A stretch of DNA of 21,016 nucleotides from an uncultured Erysipelotrichaceae bacterium (GTDB lineage: Bacteria > Bacillota_I > Bacilli_A > Erysipelotrichales > Erysipelotrichaceae), in the NCBI GenBank assembly GCA_905201565.1, contig CAJKOS010000015.1, positions 1 to 21,016 on the forward strand. The letters are read 5' to 3'. The notes beneath the pieces were generated by a model. The model did not search any database. It saw nothing but the letters and a program-made list of their open reading frames with translations, and was not told the DNA's origin. The position numbers and the translations under genes were made by a program. Shown piece by piece: positions 7,412-14,608 of this stretch (position 1 is the first letter of the stretch; each line of letters starts with the position of its first letter).

Positions 7412-10400
7412 TTATAGTTCATGTAACAAGGTGAGCAGTTCTTCCCTGGAAAATGCGGTGGAGGCAATACCTTCATCACTCAGCAGTTTTCCGGCAAGAT
7501 CTGCTTTTTCTTTCTGCATGTCCAATATCTTTTCTTCAATTGTATCCTTCATGATCAGCCGGTAGATGTTCACAATATTCTTTTGACCAATGCGATGGGC
7601 TCTGTCACTTGCCTGGTTTTCTACAGCTGTGTTCCACCATGGATCATAGAGAATGACAATGTCAGCTGCTGTGAGGTTAAGACCTGTACCACCTGCTTTT
7701 AAGGAAATACAGAACACCGGCACATCATCATCCTGGAAGGATTTGACCATGTCTGCCCTTTCTTTTTGGGAGGTGGAACCTGTAAGAAGATGGTAGGCAA
7801 TGTTGCGCTTATCCAGTTCTTCTGTTAAGAGGTCAAGCATCGAGGTGAATTGTGAGAAGAGAAGTACCTTATGACCGGATTCTACCGCTCTTTCCAATAG
7901 GGAAAGACAGAGTTCCTTTTTGCCAGAAGGACCACGATAGTTTTCATAAAGCAGAGATGGGTCACAGGCAATTTGTCTCAGCCTTGTCAATGCACTCAGG
8001 ATTTCAATCCGCTTTTCATTCAATTCCTTATCGCTCTTTCCGGCAATGTCATGGCGGAGTTTTGTTGCTTCAGCAGTGTACAGTTCTCCCTGTGCACCTG
8101 CACAATCCGCATAGTAGACTTCTTCGATCTTTTCTGGCAGATCTTTGAGAACATCCCTCTTCAATCTGCGTAAGACAAATGGACGGATCATGTTATGCAA
8201 ATCCTCTGCCACAAGTTCATCCTGGTCACGGACAATCGGAATTTCAAATATCCTGCGGAAGCGGGCATAGGTTGTAAAGAAGCCAGGCATGATGTAATCA
8301 AAGATGGACCATAGTTCACTCAGCCTGTTTTCAATTGGTGTACCGGACAGGGCAATGCGGAAGGTACTGTTGATCGATTTGACCGCAATAGCAGCTTTGG
8401 TCAATGGATTCTTGATATATTGTGCTTCATCGATGATTTCACAATCAAAGGTGATGTCCTTGTACTGTTCAAGGTCATTCTTCAAAAGGTCATACGATGT
8501 GATGAAGAGTGTACTTTCATCATGGTGGATGAGAGCAGATCTCTCTTCACTGTTCCCACTGATCATGCATACTGACATGTCAGGTGCGAAGCGCTTTGTT
8601 TCCCTGTACCAGTTATAGACAAGGGAAGCTGGACAGACAACAAGAACCTTTTTGAATTCCGGGTGGACTTTGAGAAAAGCCAGTACCTGCAATGTCTTGC
8701 CAAGTCCCATCTCATCTGCCAATAGTGCACCAAATCCATTTTCATAAAGACTGCCAAGCCAGCGCACACCATCTTTCTGATAGGGACGCATGATGGTGGA
8801 AAGGTCTTCTGGCAGTGGATATTCATCGAATTCTCTTTCTTTGATATTGCGCACAAGATGGATAAAGTGGTCATCTTTGTCCATGGAGAGGTAATCATCC
8901 TCTCTCATGGCATCCAGGTACATGGCCCGATAGGATGGAACAGATGCTTCACCATTGACTAGATCCCCTGTCTTTAACTGCAGGGTGTCTTTCAACAAAG
9001 CAAACCTTTCCAGCGCTTCCGGATCATCGATATTCATGAAACTGCCATTCTTGAGGCGGATGAATTTCTTCTTTCGTTCATAGTGGGAAAGGATGGAAAC
9101 CACATCTTTCATGTCCATACCATCGGTACTGACCTTGAGATCCAATACACTTCCAGCCGTGAATAAACCAATGGTAATGCGGGGCTGGGGAAGGATGGAA
9201 ATCTTCTTCATGTTGTCAGAGATGTACACGGTGGCTTTTTTCTGCAAGGTGCCAATGCCATCTTTGATGAGGGCATAGAGGCGCTTATCATCATCGTTAT
9301 GGAGAATGAAACATTCTTTCTTTTCATCAAGGCATTCAAACCATACCTTTGTGCTCTCTGCCATCTGCTTTTCTTCTTCCTCATTGCGGCGTCCATCACC
9401 ACTCTGGTTGGTAGAGATATTGTATTTTCCAGAAGGATAAATGGCAAACAGTGTACAGCGTATCATGCCGTCTTCATGGTCGAGGTATATTTCATAATCT
9501 GCCTGTAATGGCATGTAGTCAAAGGGGTCATAGTCACTAGCTTTGTAGTCTGTCTTTGTGCTTAACAGTGGATAGACAGTGCGGGAAAATGCAGGCAGAT
9601 CCTGTGCAGAGACAAAGCGCGGTTTAGTGAAAGCAGAAAGAGAAGAGAAAAGGGCAGTGGTCATCGGGTTGTCCTTATGCAGGACATGACAAAGGTGCTT
9701 CTTTTCATCGAAGGCATAGATCTGTTCTGCAGAAAGGATGGTACGAGGTCCATGGACTTCAACAAGAATGCCATCTTCACATTTGGAAATGGATGTGCTG
9801 AGTTCTGGAAAGTCAGAGGAAAAGTGCAGTGGAACATAATCCTTTCCAAAGGCAAAAGAACAGGATAGTGGCATGGCTGCTTTCATAAAGGCATCGAGGT
9901 ACCTGCCTTTGATGGTCATGTTGCGGGAAGGTGGTGTGACGGTGCTGTAGTTTTGAAAGCCGCGCATATAGTAGTCCGCATTGTTGTCGTTGATCTTGTC
10001 CTTTTCCAATGCGATGGAAAGCAACAGGTTGATCATCGGACGGCACTGCTTTTCAAAAGCGGAAAGGGTATGCACAAAGGTCAGGTTTTTGCTGTAGGAC
10101 TTGAGTTCACCATCCGCAATGCTTTTGGCAAAGGCGGTGATGTTTTTCAGCACATAGCTATGGCTTTGTCCATCGCTGATGCGGAAGGAAACGGTGAGAG
10201 CATTCTTGTCCTCTTTTGCATATTCCATATAGGGAAGCAATGTATATCTGCCTTCCTGTTCTTCCTCTTTGGCAAGGTGTACTTCCTTCAGGAGCTTTCT
10301 GATGGCAGAGTCACTTTCTGCTGGTACTTCTGTTTGAACAGGAATTTTCTTTGTGGCAACTTCTTCATTATAGAGAATGGCAAGGACACAGATGTGGGCA

Positions 10401-10648
10401 CATCTGCCCATGTAGCGTATTCTGTCACAGTGACAATCGGAATGCACAATCCTGCCATCTGCTTCATTGACGGTAATCGAAGCACTGCTTGTATCCCTTG
10501 AGGCAAAGGAAGCAGAAAGGGTGTAGTGTTTGTGTATGGGGTCATAGCCTGCTGTGAAGTTGTCATACATCTTTTCGCGGATGATTCTTTCTGCTGAGAG
10601 TATTTCATCGCGGCTGAATGATTTTTCCAATGTGTTTACAGATGCCAT
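7412..10648 (-). CDS. SNF2-family DEAD/DEAH helicase with N-terminal SWIM zinc finger
   Basis: This is a bacterial Swi2/Snf2 ATPase, probably a DNA translocase acting on protein-DNA complexes. The chosen start at 10648 gives 1,078 residues and has AAGGAGG (plus-strand 10653-10659) just upstream; the open frame extends 44 codons further but would run into the divergent gene. A SWIM zinc finger lies at 72-85 (C72, C74, C83, H85), and a long bacterial SNF2-associated region follows. The helicase core has Walker A DEMGLGKT near 645, DEAQ near 740, the motif III region ALSGTPIENRLSELWS, then the second RecA lobe with LLFSQFTSMLDLL, SLKAGGTGLNLT and the arginine-finger motif DRAHRIGQ near 1015. All motifs are intact and the length is normal for SWIM-SNF2 proteins of Bacillota. 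It is tail-to-tail with the membrane-protein gene. The role is inferred from the family only. Confidence 0.93.
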   Translation of the reverse strand: MASVNTLEKSFSRDEILSAERIIREKMYDNFTAGYDPIHKHYTLSASFASRDTSSASITVNEADGRIVHSDCHCDRIRYMGRCAHICVLAILYNEEVATKKIPVQTEVPAESDSAIRKLLKEVHLAKEEEQEGRYTLLPYMEYAKEDKNALTVSFRISDGQSHSYVLKNITAFAKSIADGELKSYSKNLTFVHTLSAFEKQCRPMINLLLSIALEKDKINDNNADYYMRGFQNYSTVTPPSRNMTIKGRYLDAFMKAAMPLSCSFAFGKDYVPLHFSSDFPELSTSISKCEDGILVEVHGPRTILSAEQIYAFDEKKHLCHVLHKDNPMTTALFSSLSAFTKPRFVSAQDLPAFSRTVYPLLSTKTDYKASDYDPFDYMPLQADYEIYLDHEDGMIRCTLFAIYPSGKYNISTNQSGDGRRNEEEEKQMAESTKVWFECLDEKKECFILHNDDDKRLYALIKDGIGTLQKKATVYISDNMKKISILPQPRITIGLFTAGSVLDLKVSTDGMDMKDVVSILSHYERKKKFIRLKNGSFMNIDDPEALERFALLKDTLQLKTGDLVNGEASVPSYRAMYLDAMREDDYLSMDKDDHFIHLVRNIKEREFDEYPLPEDLSTIMRPYQKDGVRWLGSLYENGFGALLADEMGLGKTLQVLAFLKVHPEFKKVLVVCPASLVYNWYRETKRFAPDMSVCMISGNSEERSALIHHDESTLFITSYDLLKNDLEQYKDITFDCEIIDEAQYIKNPLTKAAIAVKSINSTFRIALSGTPIENRLSELWSIFDYIMPGFFTTYARFRRIFEIPIVRDQDELVAEDLHNMIRPFVLRRLKRDVLKDLPEKIEEVYYADCAGAQGELYTAEATKLRHDIAGKSDKELNEKRIEILSALTRLRQIACDPSLLYENYRGPSGKKELCLSLLERAVESGHKVLLFSQFTSMLDLLTEELDKRNIAYHLLTGSTSQKERADMVKSFQDDDVPVFCISLKAGGTGLNLTAADIVILYDPWWNTAVENQASDRAHRIGQKNIVNIYRLIMKDTIEEKILDMQKEKADLAGKLLSDEGIASTAFSREELLTLLHEL

Positions 10649-10698
10649 AGTGCCTCCTTGTTCGTATCCTATAATTTTACCGCAGAATTCCTTCTTGT

Positions 10699-10707
10699 TG
10701 TTATAAT
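10699..10707 (+). promoter_or_regulatory. Extended -10 promoter for the DUF1294-sdaAB-sdaAA operon
   Basis: TG-T-TATAAT is a perfect extended -10 element. No clear -35 is seen, as is usual for this promoter class. Transcription would start near 10714, just before the GGAGGA ribosome-binding site (10715-10720), giving a very short leader. Confidence 0.65.
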
Positions 10708-10727
10708 GGGATTCGGAGGATGCAAAT

Positions 10728-11000
10728 TTGATAACAATTATTCTTATATGGGTGGTGTTTTGGAATGTCCTGGCATTCATCCTGTATGGTGTGGATAAAC
10801 AAAAGGCAAAGTGGAATCAATGGCGTATACCGGAGAAGGTATTACTCGGTGTGGCATTTGCCTCAGGTGCATTTGGGGCGTTGCTTGGCATGCGCGTATT
10901 TCACCATAAGACAAAGCATGCAAAGTTTGTGATCGGTGTACCAGTTGCCTGTGTGCTATGGATTGTCATTGTTTTGTATTGCATCATGAATCTTGTATAG
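10728..11000 (+). CDS. DUF1294 family small membrane protein
   Basis: This 90-residue protein matches the DUF1294 pattern: an N-terminal helix, YGVDKQKA, WRIPEK, a glycine/alanine-rich second helix (GVAFASGAFGALLGM), MRVFHHKT, then a third hydrophobic helix near the C-terminus. The family has no established function; members are short integral membrane proteins, sometimes fused to cold-shock domains elsewhere. The start is TTG 10728, placed by GGAGGA at 10715-10720 with a 7-nt spacer; no ATG lies in a usable position. It follows a perfect extended -10 and ends 15 nt before sdaAB. No promoter is visible in that gap, so it should be co-transcribed with the serine dehydratase genes. A link to serine metabolism is suggested only by position. 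Confidence 0.85.
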   Translation: MITIILIWVVFWNVLAFILYGVDKQKAKWNQWRIPEKVLLGVAFASGAFGALLGMRVFHHKTKHAKFVIGVPVACVLWIVIVLYCIMNLV

Positions 11001-11015
11001 AAATGGAAAACTTGT

Positions 11016-11684
11016 ATGAATGTATTTGATATTATCGGTCCGGTCATGGTAGGACCTTCCAGTTCACATACGGCTGGTGCCGCAAGAATTGGTCTTGTGG
11101 CTGAGCATATGCTCGGTGAAAAGGTGGTGGATGCCACCATTGCCTTTCATGGTTCCTTTGCGACAACCGGTGTAGGTCATGGAACAGACAGAGCACTTGT
11201 GGCAGGGCTTATGGGTATGGCATGTGATGATGCCAGGCTTCCGGATGCCTTTGTGATCGCAAAGAAAAGAGGATTGCACTACCACTTTACTACAATTGAT
11301 CTTGGTGAAGATGCCCATCCCAATTCGGTAAAGCTCGAACTGGTTGGCGAAAGTGGCAGGACATTGAAAGTGGTTGCGGCTTCTATTGGTGGCGGACGGA
11401 TTGAAATCCATGAAACAGATGGATTGAAGACCGTATTCTCGGGTGACTATCCGACACTCATTGTGGAGAACGATGACCATCCTGGTGTTGTGGCAAAGGT
11501 TCTCTATATCCTGGCGGAAAAGAATATCAACATTGCGACCGTACAGCTTGATCGTGATTCACGTGGAGGGCATGCGGTGACGGTCATCGAATGTGACCAG
11601 GAAATTGATGACATGATTGTGAAACGGCTTGGTTTTGTGGAAGGTGTCCTCAAGGTGACAAGCTTCAGTATGGAGGATAAGTAA
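11016..11684 (+). CDS. sdaAB: L-serine dehydratase, iron-sulfur dependent, beta subunit
   Basis: This is the beta subunit of the two-subunit [4Fe-4S] L-serine ammonia-lyase, which converts L-serine to pyruvate and ammonia in the cytosol. The 222 residues begin with the family signature FDIIGPVMVGPSSSHTAGAARIG (stretch 4-26, serine/histidine-rich anion-binding loop) and continue through the beta domain. They end in an ACT domain from about 148 (PTLIVENDDHPGVVAKVL onward), a likely amino-acid sensing module. ATG 11016 has only a poor ribosome-binding site (TGGAAAA), so translation may depend on coupling to the gene upstream. It ends directly at the start of sdaAA with no spacer. Length is typical for the Bacillota beta subunit. 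Confidence 0.95.
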   Translation: MNVFDIIGPVMVGPSSSHTAGAARIGLVAEHMLGEKVVDATIAFHGSFATTGVGHGTDRALVAGLMGMACDDARLPDAFVIAKKRGLHYHFTTIDLGEDAHPNSVKLELVGESGRTLKVVAASIGGGRIEIHETDGLKTVFSGDYPTLIVENDDHPGVVAKVLYILAEKNINIATVQLDRDSRGGHAVTVIECDQEIDDMIVKRLGFVEGVLKVTSFSMEDK

Positions 11685-12566
11685 ATGTACGGATCACTCG
11701 AAAAGATTGTGGAAGAAACAAAGAAGACACAGCTTCCCTTCTGGAAGGTAGTACAGAAAGAAGATTGTCATGAAGAAGATATTTCGGAAGAACAGTCCTT
11801 TCTCAAAATGATGACGATGTATGAGCAGATGAAGGAATCTGCCATCATCAATGAAAAGCATATGTATTCTGCTTCCTGCCTTGTTGGTGGGGAGTCAAAG
11901 AAGCTCAAAGCCCGTATGGACGAAGGAAGGATGCTTTCTGGTTCCTTCGTTTCAAAGGTTATGGAAAAGGCGTTGGCAGTTGCGGCAAATAATGCATGCA
12001 TGCACAGAATTGTCGCTGCCCCTACAGCTGGTTCCTGTGGTGTACTTCCGGCAGTGCTTCTCACCTACCAGGAAGAAAATGGCTGTAGTGATGAAAAGAT
12101 GACCGAAGCCCTTTATGTGGCGGCAGGGATTGGTGGTGTCATTGGTACACGTGCCTCATTGTCTGGGGCAGAGGGCGGCTGTCAGGCTGAGATCGGTTCG
12201 GCAAGTGCTATGGCAGCAGGTGCTCTTGCCTACCTTGATGGAGGAAGTGAAGAAGAAATCATCCATGCGTCTGCTATAGCATTGAAAGGATTGTTGGGAC
12301 TGGCTTGTGATCCGGTGGCAGGACTTGTGGAAGTGCCATGTGTGAAACGGAATGTCATCGGTAGTGTCAATGCGGTCACAAGTGCAGATATGGCACTTGC
12401 TGGTATTGTTTCCCGCATTCCACCAGATGAAGTCATCGATGCGATGCGCACCATTGGTGCCCATATGCCATTAGAAGTGCGTGAGACGGGTATTGGTGGG
12501 CTTGCCGGGACGAAGCGTGGACAGGAAATAGCAGAAGAGCTGAAAACGAAAAAGGCGGCAGATTAG
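11685..12566 (+). CDS. sdaAA: L-serine dehydratase, iron-sulfur dependent, alpha subunit
   Basis: This is the catalytic subunit carrying the [4Fe-4S] cluster whose free iron site activates serine for dehydration. The 293 residues include AAPTAGSCGVLPA (111-123), GAEGGCQAEIGSASAMAAGA (161-180) and ACDPVAGLVEVPC (207-219). C166, C208 and C219 have the same spacing (42, then 11 residues) as the three cluster ligands of the fused Legionella enzyme, as I recall them (C343, C385, C396), so the cluster site looks intact. The ATG follows the sdaAB stop directly, with GGAGG about 10 nt upstream inside sdaAB. The C-terminal LKTKKAAD codons overlap the terminator hairpin shared with the opposing gene, and the stop codon lies in the hairpin loop. 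Confidence 0.96.
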   Translation: MYGSLEKIVEETKKTQLPFWKVVQKEDCHEEDISEEQSFLKMMTMYEQMKESAIINEKHMYSASCLVGGESKKLKARMDEGRMLSGSFVSKVMEKALAVAANNACMHRIVAAPTAGSCGVLPAVLLTYQEENGCSDEKMTEALYVAAGIGGVIGTRASLSGAEGGCQAEIGSASAMAAGALAYLDGGSEEEIIHASAIALKGLLGLACDPVAGLVEVPCVKRNVIGSVNAVTSADMALAGIVSRIPPDEVIDAMRTIGAHMPLEVRETGIGGLAGTKRGQEIAEELKTKKAAD

Positions 12567-12577
12567 TGTCGCCTTTT
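12550..12577. terminator. Shared bidirectional terminator between sdaAA and the opposing small gene
   Basis: An 11-bp stem (12550-12560 with 12567-12577, one G-T wobble) closes the 6-nt loop GATTAG, which contains the sdaAA stop codon. The stem is A-rich on one side and T-rich on the other. Plus-strand RNA ends in CGCCTTTT. Minus-strand RNA ends in GCCTTTTTCGTTTT, so termination should be stronger in the minus direction. Confidence 0.75.
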
Positions 12578-12941
12578 AACGTACATCCTTCCAGAGTTCA
12601 TCATGGTCTTTGACTTTGCGGTACTTCTTTGTGATGGTCAGCACATAGCGTGCAGACCCTGCAACATAGACGGCAATTGCCGCTATTGCGACAAAGATGG
12701 CAAGTCCATCTCCAAATATCACCAGTAACAGCCCTAACAGGCATACGGCTATACCACAATATAACCACAACATGCCCACTTCTTTGTTGTAGGCTTTCTG
12801 GTCTGTTACTTCAAATGCTGCCCTTGCTGTGCCAAAGCCATAGGCAATGTCCTTTTTGGAGTTCTGGATATAAATGCCAAGAAACAGACTGACCAGACCC
12901 GTCAGTTCTACCAAGATTGCGGCATACGATAATTCTGTCAT
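12576..12941 (-). CDS. Small membrane protein of unknown function
   Basis: The 121-residue protein has an N-terminal hydrophobic helix (about 8-24), a polar stretch containing KKDIAYGFGTARAAFEVTDQKAYNK, two closely spaced helices (about 57-76 and 78-99), and a basic cytoplasmic-type tail (KKYRKVKDHDELWKDVR). The layout, with a YNKEVGMLW segment before a helical pair, recalls DUF3784-type membrane proteins, but I cannot make that assignment securely. The ATG at 12941 has GAGGTG about 4 nt upstream on the minus strand, and TATAAT (plus-strand 12960-12965) is well placed as its -10. It is divergent from the EamA transporter and tail-to-tail with sdaAA. Codon pattern, promoter and terminator all support a real gene. 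Confidence 0.75.
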   Translation of the reverse strand: MTELSYAAILVELTGLVSLFLGIYIQNSKKDIAYGFGTARAAFEVTDQKAYNKEVGMLWLYCGIAVCLLGLLLVIFGDGLAIFVAIAAIAVYVAGSARYVLTITKKYRKVKDHDELWKDVR

Positions 12942-12959
12942 AGTTCACCTCATGGGGGT

Positions 12960-12988
12960 ATTATACACCATGATGATTTCGTGATAAA
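12960..12988 (-). promoter_or_regulatory. Promoter of the small membrane-protein gene
   Basis: The minus strand has TATAAT (plus-strand 12960-12965) with TTTATC as a weak -35 (12983-12988) at 17-bp spacing. The -35 overlaps the -10 of the divergent EamA promoter. Confidence 0.55.
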
Positions 12989-12990
12989 AT
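12982..12990 (+). promoter_or_regulatory. Extended -10 promoter of the EamA transporter gene
   Basis: TG-A-TAAAAT ends exactly 7 nt before the ATG at 12998. No Shine-Dalgarno sequence lies between, so the predicted start site coincides with the start codon. Confidence 0.55.
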
Positions 12991-12997
12991 TTTCGGC

Positions 12998-13891
12998 ATG
13001 AAAGAAAAATGGACAGGTGCGTTTTTAACAGCTTTTGGTGGGATGTGCTGGGGTATCAGCGGTTCTGTTGGACAATACCTTTTTACAAGTGAAGGTATGG
13101 ACAGCAGATGGCTGGTACCGGTAAGACTCGGACTGGCAGGAATTGTGTTATTGCTGTATTGTGCAATGCGCTATGGAAAGATGACCATTCAGCCCTGGAC
13201 GACAAAGAAAGATGCCATGGATCTTTTGATCTATGGTCTTCTTGGTGTGAGCTGCTGCCAGTTTTTCTATTTTCTGACCATCCAGAATTCCAATGCCGGC
13301 ACAGCAACCATCCTGCAGAATGTTTCACCGGTACTGATCCTTGCGACAGAGTGCTATATCGCACATAGAAAACCAATAAAACGGGAAATTGCAAGTGTAG
13401 TTCTGGCACTCATTGGCATATGGCTGATTGCCACCCATGGAACAGGTGCGCTGGAAGTATCATCCCTTGCCCTTGTGAGTGGTATTCTTTCGGCAGTATG
13501 CGTAACCATTTATAACTGTTATCCAAAACAACTGTTGAACAAATATCCGATTACCTTGTTACAAGGCTGGGCATTCCTGCTTGGTGGTATTGTCTTTTCC
13601 TTTGTGTTTGATGTCTTTCATATGCACTATGTACCAACGTTTACCGGATGGCTTGGAGTAGCTTTTGTGGTACTTGTTGGAAATGTGCTCGCCTTTACTT
13701 CTTATATGAGGGGCGTGAAGATGATTGGTGCAGAGAAGGCTATCCTCTACAGTTTCTTTGAACCATTAACTGCAGCTATCATCACTGTGCTGTTCATGGG
13801 GACGCCATTTACCTTTGCGGATTTCATCGGCTTTGTATGCATATTTGGTATGTTATTGATGATTTCGAGGAAAGAAAAAAAGCCGCTATGA
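12998..13891 (+). CDS. EamA/DMT-superfamily transporter
   Basis: This is an inner-membrane metabolite transporter of the drug/metabolite superfamily. The 297 residues form about ten hydrophobic helices arranged as two EamA repeats. The first repeat starts GAFLTAFGGMCWGISG and ends with NSNAGTATILQNVSPVLI, the typical helix 3-4 signature. The second runs from about 150 to GAEKAILYSFFEPLTAAIITVLFMG. A basic tail (RKEKKPL) follows. The substrate cannot be read from the sequence; the superfamily includes exporters of amino acids (for example RhtA, threonine/homoserine) and nucleotide-related compounds. ATG 12998 lacks a ribosome-binding site and lies 7 nt after an extended -10. The stop abuts the stop of the opposing gene with no base between, inside a terminator hairpin. 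Confidence 0.9.
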   Translation: MKEKWTGAFLTAFGGMCWGISGSVGQYLFTSEGMDSRWLVPVRLGLAGIVLLLYCAMRYGKMTIQPWTTKKDAMDLLIYGLLGVSCCQFFYFLTIQNSNAGTATILQNVSPVLILATECYIAHRKPIKREIASVVLALIGIWLIATHGTGALEVSSLALVSGILSAVCVTIYNCYPKQLLNKYPITLLQGWAFLLGGIVFSFVFDVFHMHYVPTFTGWLGVAFVVLVGNVLAFTSYMRGVKMIGAEKAILYSFFEPLTAAIITVLFMGTPFTFADFIGFVCIFGMLLMISRKEKKPL

Positions 13892-13899
13892 TCAGCGGC
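13875..13899 (-). terminator. Terminator of the threonine/kinase-like minus-strand operon
   Basis: Six GC-rich base pairs (13882-13887 with 13894-13899) close a 6-nt loop that holds both convergent stop codons (TGA 13889-13891 for EamA; 13892-13894, partly in the stem, for the minus gene). On the minus strand it is followed by seven Ts, which are the plus-strand A-tract coding for the lysines of the transporter tail. On the plus strand no T-tract follows. Confidence 0.75.
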
Positions 13900-14551
13900 C
13901 GTTAAGAATGCTGGCAAGTACTTCACCTGCATAGTCCCTTCCAAGTGTCTCAGCATTGAGGCAGAGGTCATAGGTTGCCTTGTCACCCCATGTGGTATCA
14001 CTTTTGGCAAGATGGGAATTATAGCGGATGTTGTCTTCTTCCTGAATGCGGGTGATGTATTCCTCATCTGTGTGACAGTCATTGTTGGATGTGGAAAGCT
14101 TTGCCCGTTCAATCTTTGTGTTGATGTCTGTTGCGTAGTTGAGTACTGTAAATACGGAATAGCCACGCTTTACAATATCTTCTTTGATTGCCCGATCGTG
14201 GATGAGACATGGTCCTTTGGCAAGTGCCATATCGATGGCTTTGTCAAATGCTTTGGTGAGTTTTTCATAACCATCAATGGAAAGGATTTCTTCACGGGAA
14301 AGGTGTTTGTTGCGCAATTGTCTTTCTACCTTTTCCATGAATTCCACATTTACTTCCGGATCATTTAACAAATCCAAGAGGATTACCGCATCATAGTATG
14401 TGTATCCTGCTTTTTCACATGCCTTTGCGCCAATCATTCTGCCCATGGAACAGTATTCACTGTCGAGCAGTACACAATATGGTTTTTCGAACTGGTGATG
14501 GAATGCGGCAACACCGGTGGTGTCTGCCATTGTACGAATATCTTCTGCCAT
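13892..14551 (-). CDS. Cytidylate-kinase-like family protein with degenerate P-loop
   Basis: The 219-residue protein fits the cytidylate-kinase-like family (Cytidylate_kin2). Matching features are a strand plus loop (CVLLDSEYCSMGRMIG, 26-41), AGYTYYD (48-54), a second strand CLIHDRAI (115-122) where active members usually have a GR motif, a lid-like EEDNIRYN segment (171-178), and the family hallmark WGDKATYDLCLNAETLG (188-204). The usual loop is close to SREYGSGGR; here it reads SEYCSMGR, losing two glycines and the arginine, so ATP binding and kinase activity are doubtful. The start at 14551 is set by AGGAGG (plus-strand 14559-14564) 7 nt upstream. It follows the ThrR-like gene by 57 bp with no terminator visible, so it may be read from the threonine operon. 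Natural substrate is unknown. Confidence 0.75.
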   Translation of the reverse strand: MAEDIRTMADTTGVAAFHHQFEKPYCVLLDSEYCSMGRMIGAKACEKAGYTYYDAVILLDLLNDPEVNVEFMEKVERQLRNKHLSREEILSIDGYEKLTKAFDKAIDMALAKGPCLIHDRAIKEDIVKRGYSVFTVLNYATDINTKIERAKLSTSNNDCHTDEEYITRIQEEDNIRYNSHLAKSDTTWGDKATYDLCLNAETLGRDYAGEVLASILNGR

Positions 14552-14608
14552 ACAGGAACCTCCTGATTGTATAATTGACCTTTTTGAGAAGGAATGCAAG
14601 GAAAATGC

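Noticed and set aside
9953..10501. 182-codon plus-strand open frame inside the SNF2 helicase gene
   Set aside because: It is antisense to the conserved SWIM-SNF2 protein and shows no motif or start signal.
10649..10780. 44-codon N-terminal extension of the SNF2 helicase
   Set aside because: A strong AAGGAGG precedes the internal ATG at 10648, and the extension would cross the divergent promoter and the DUF1294 start.
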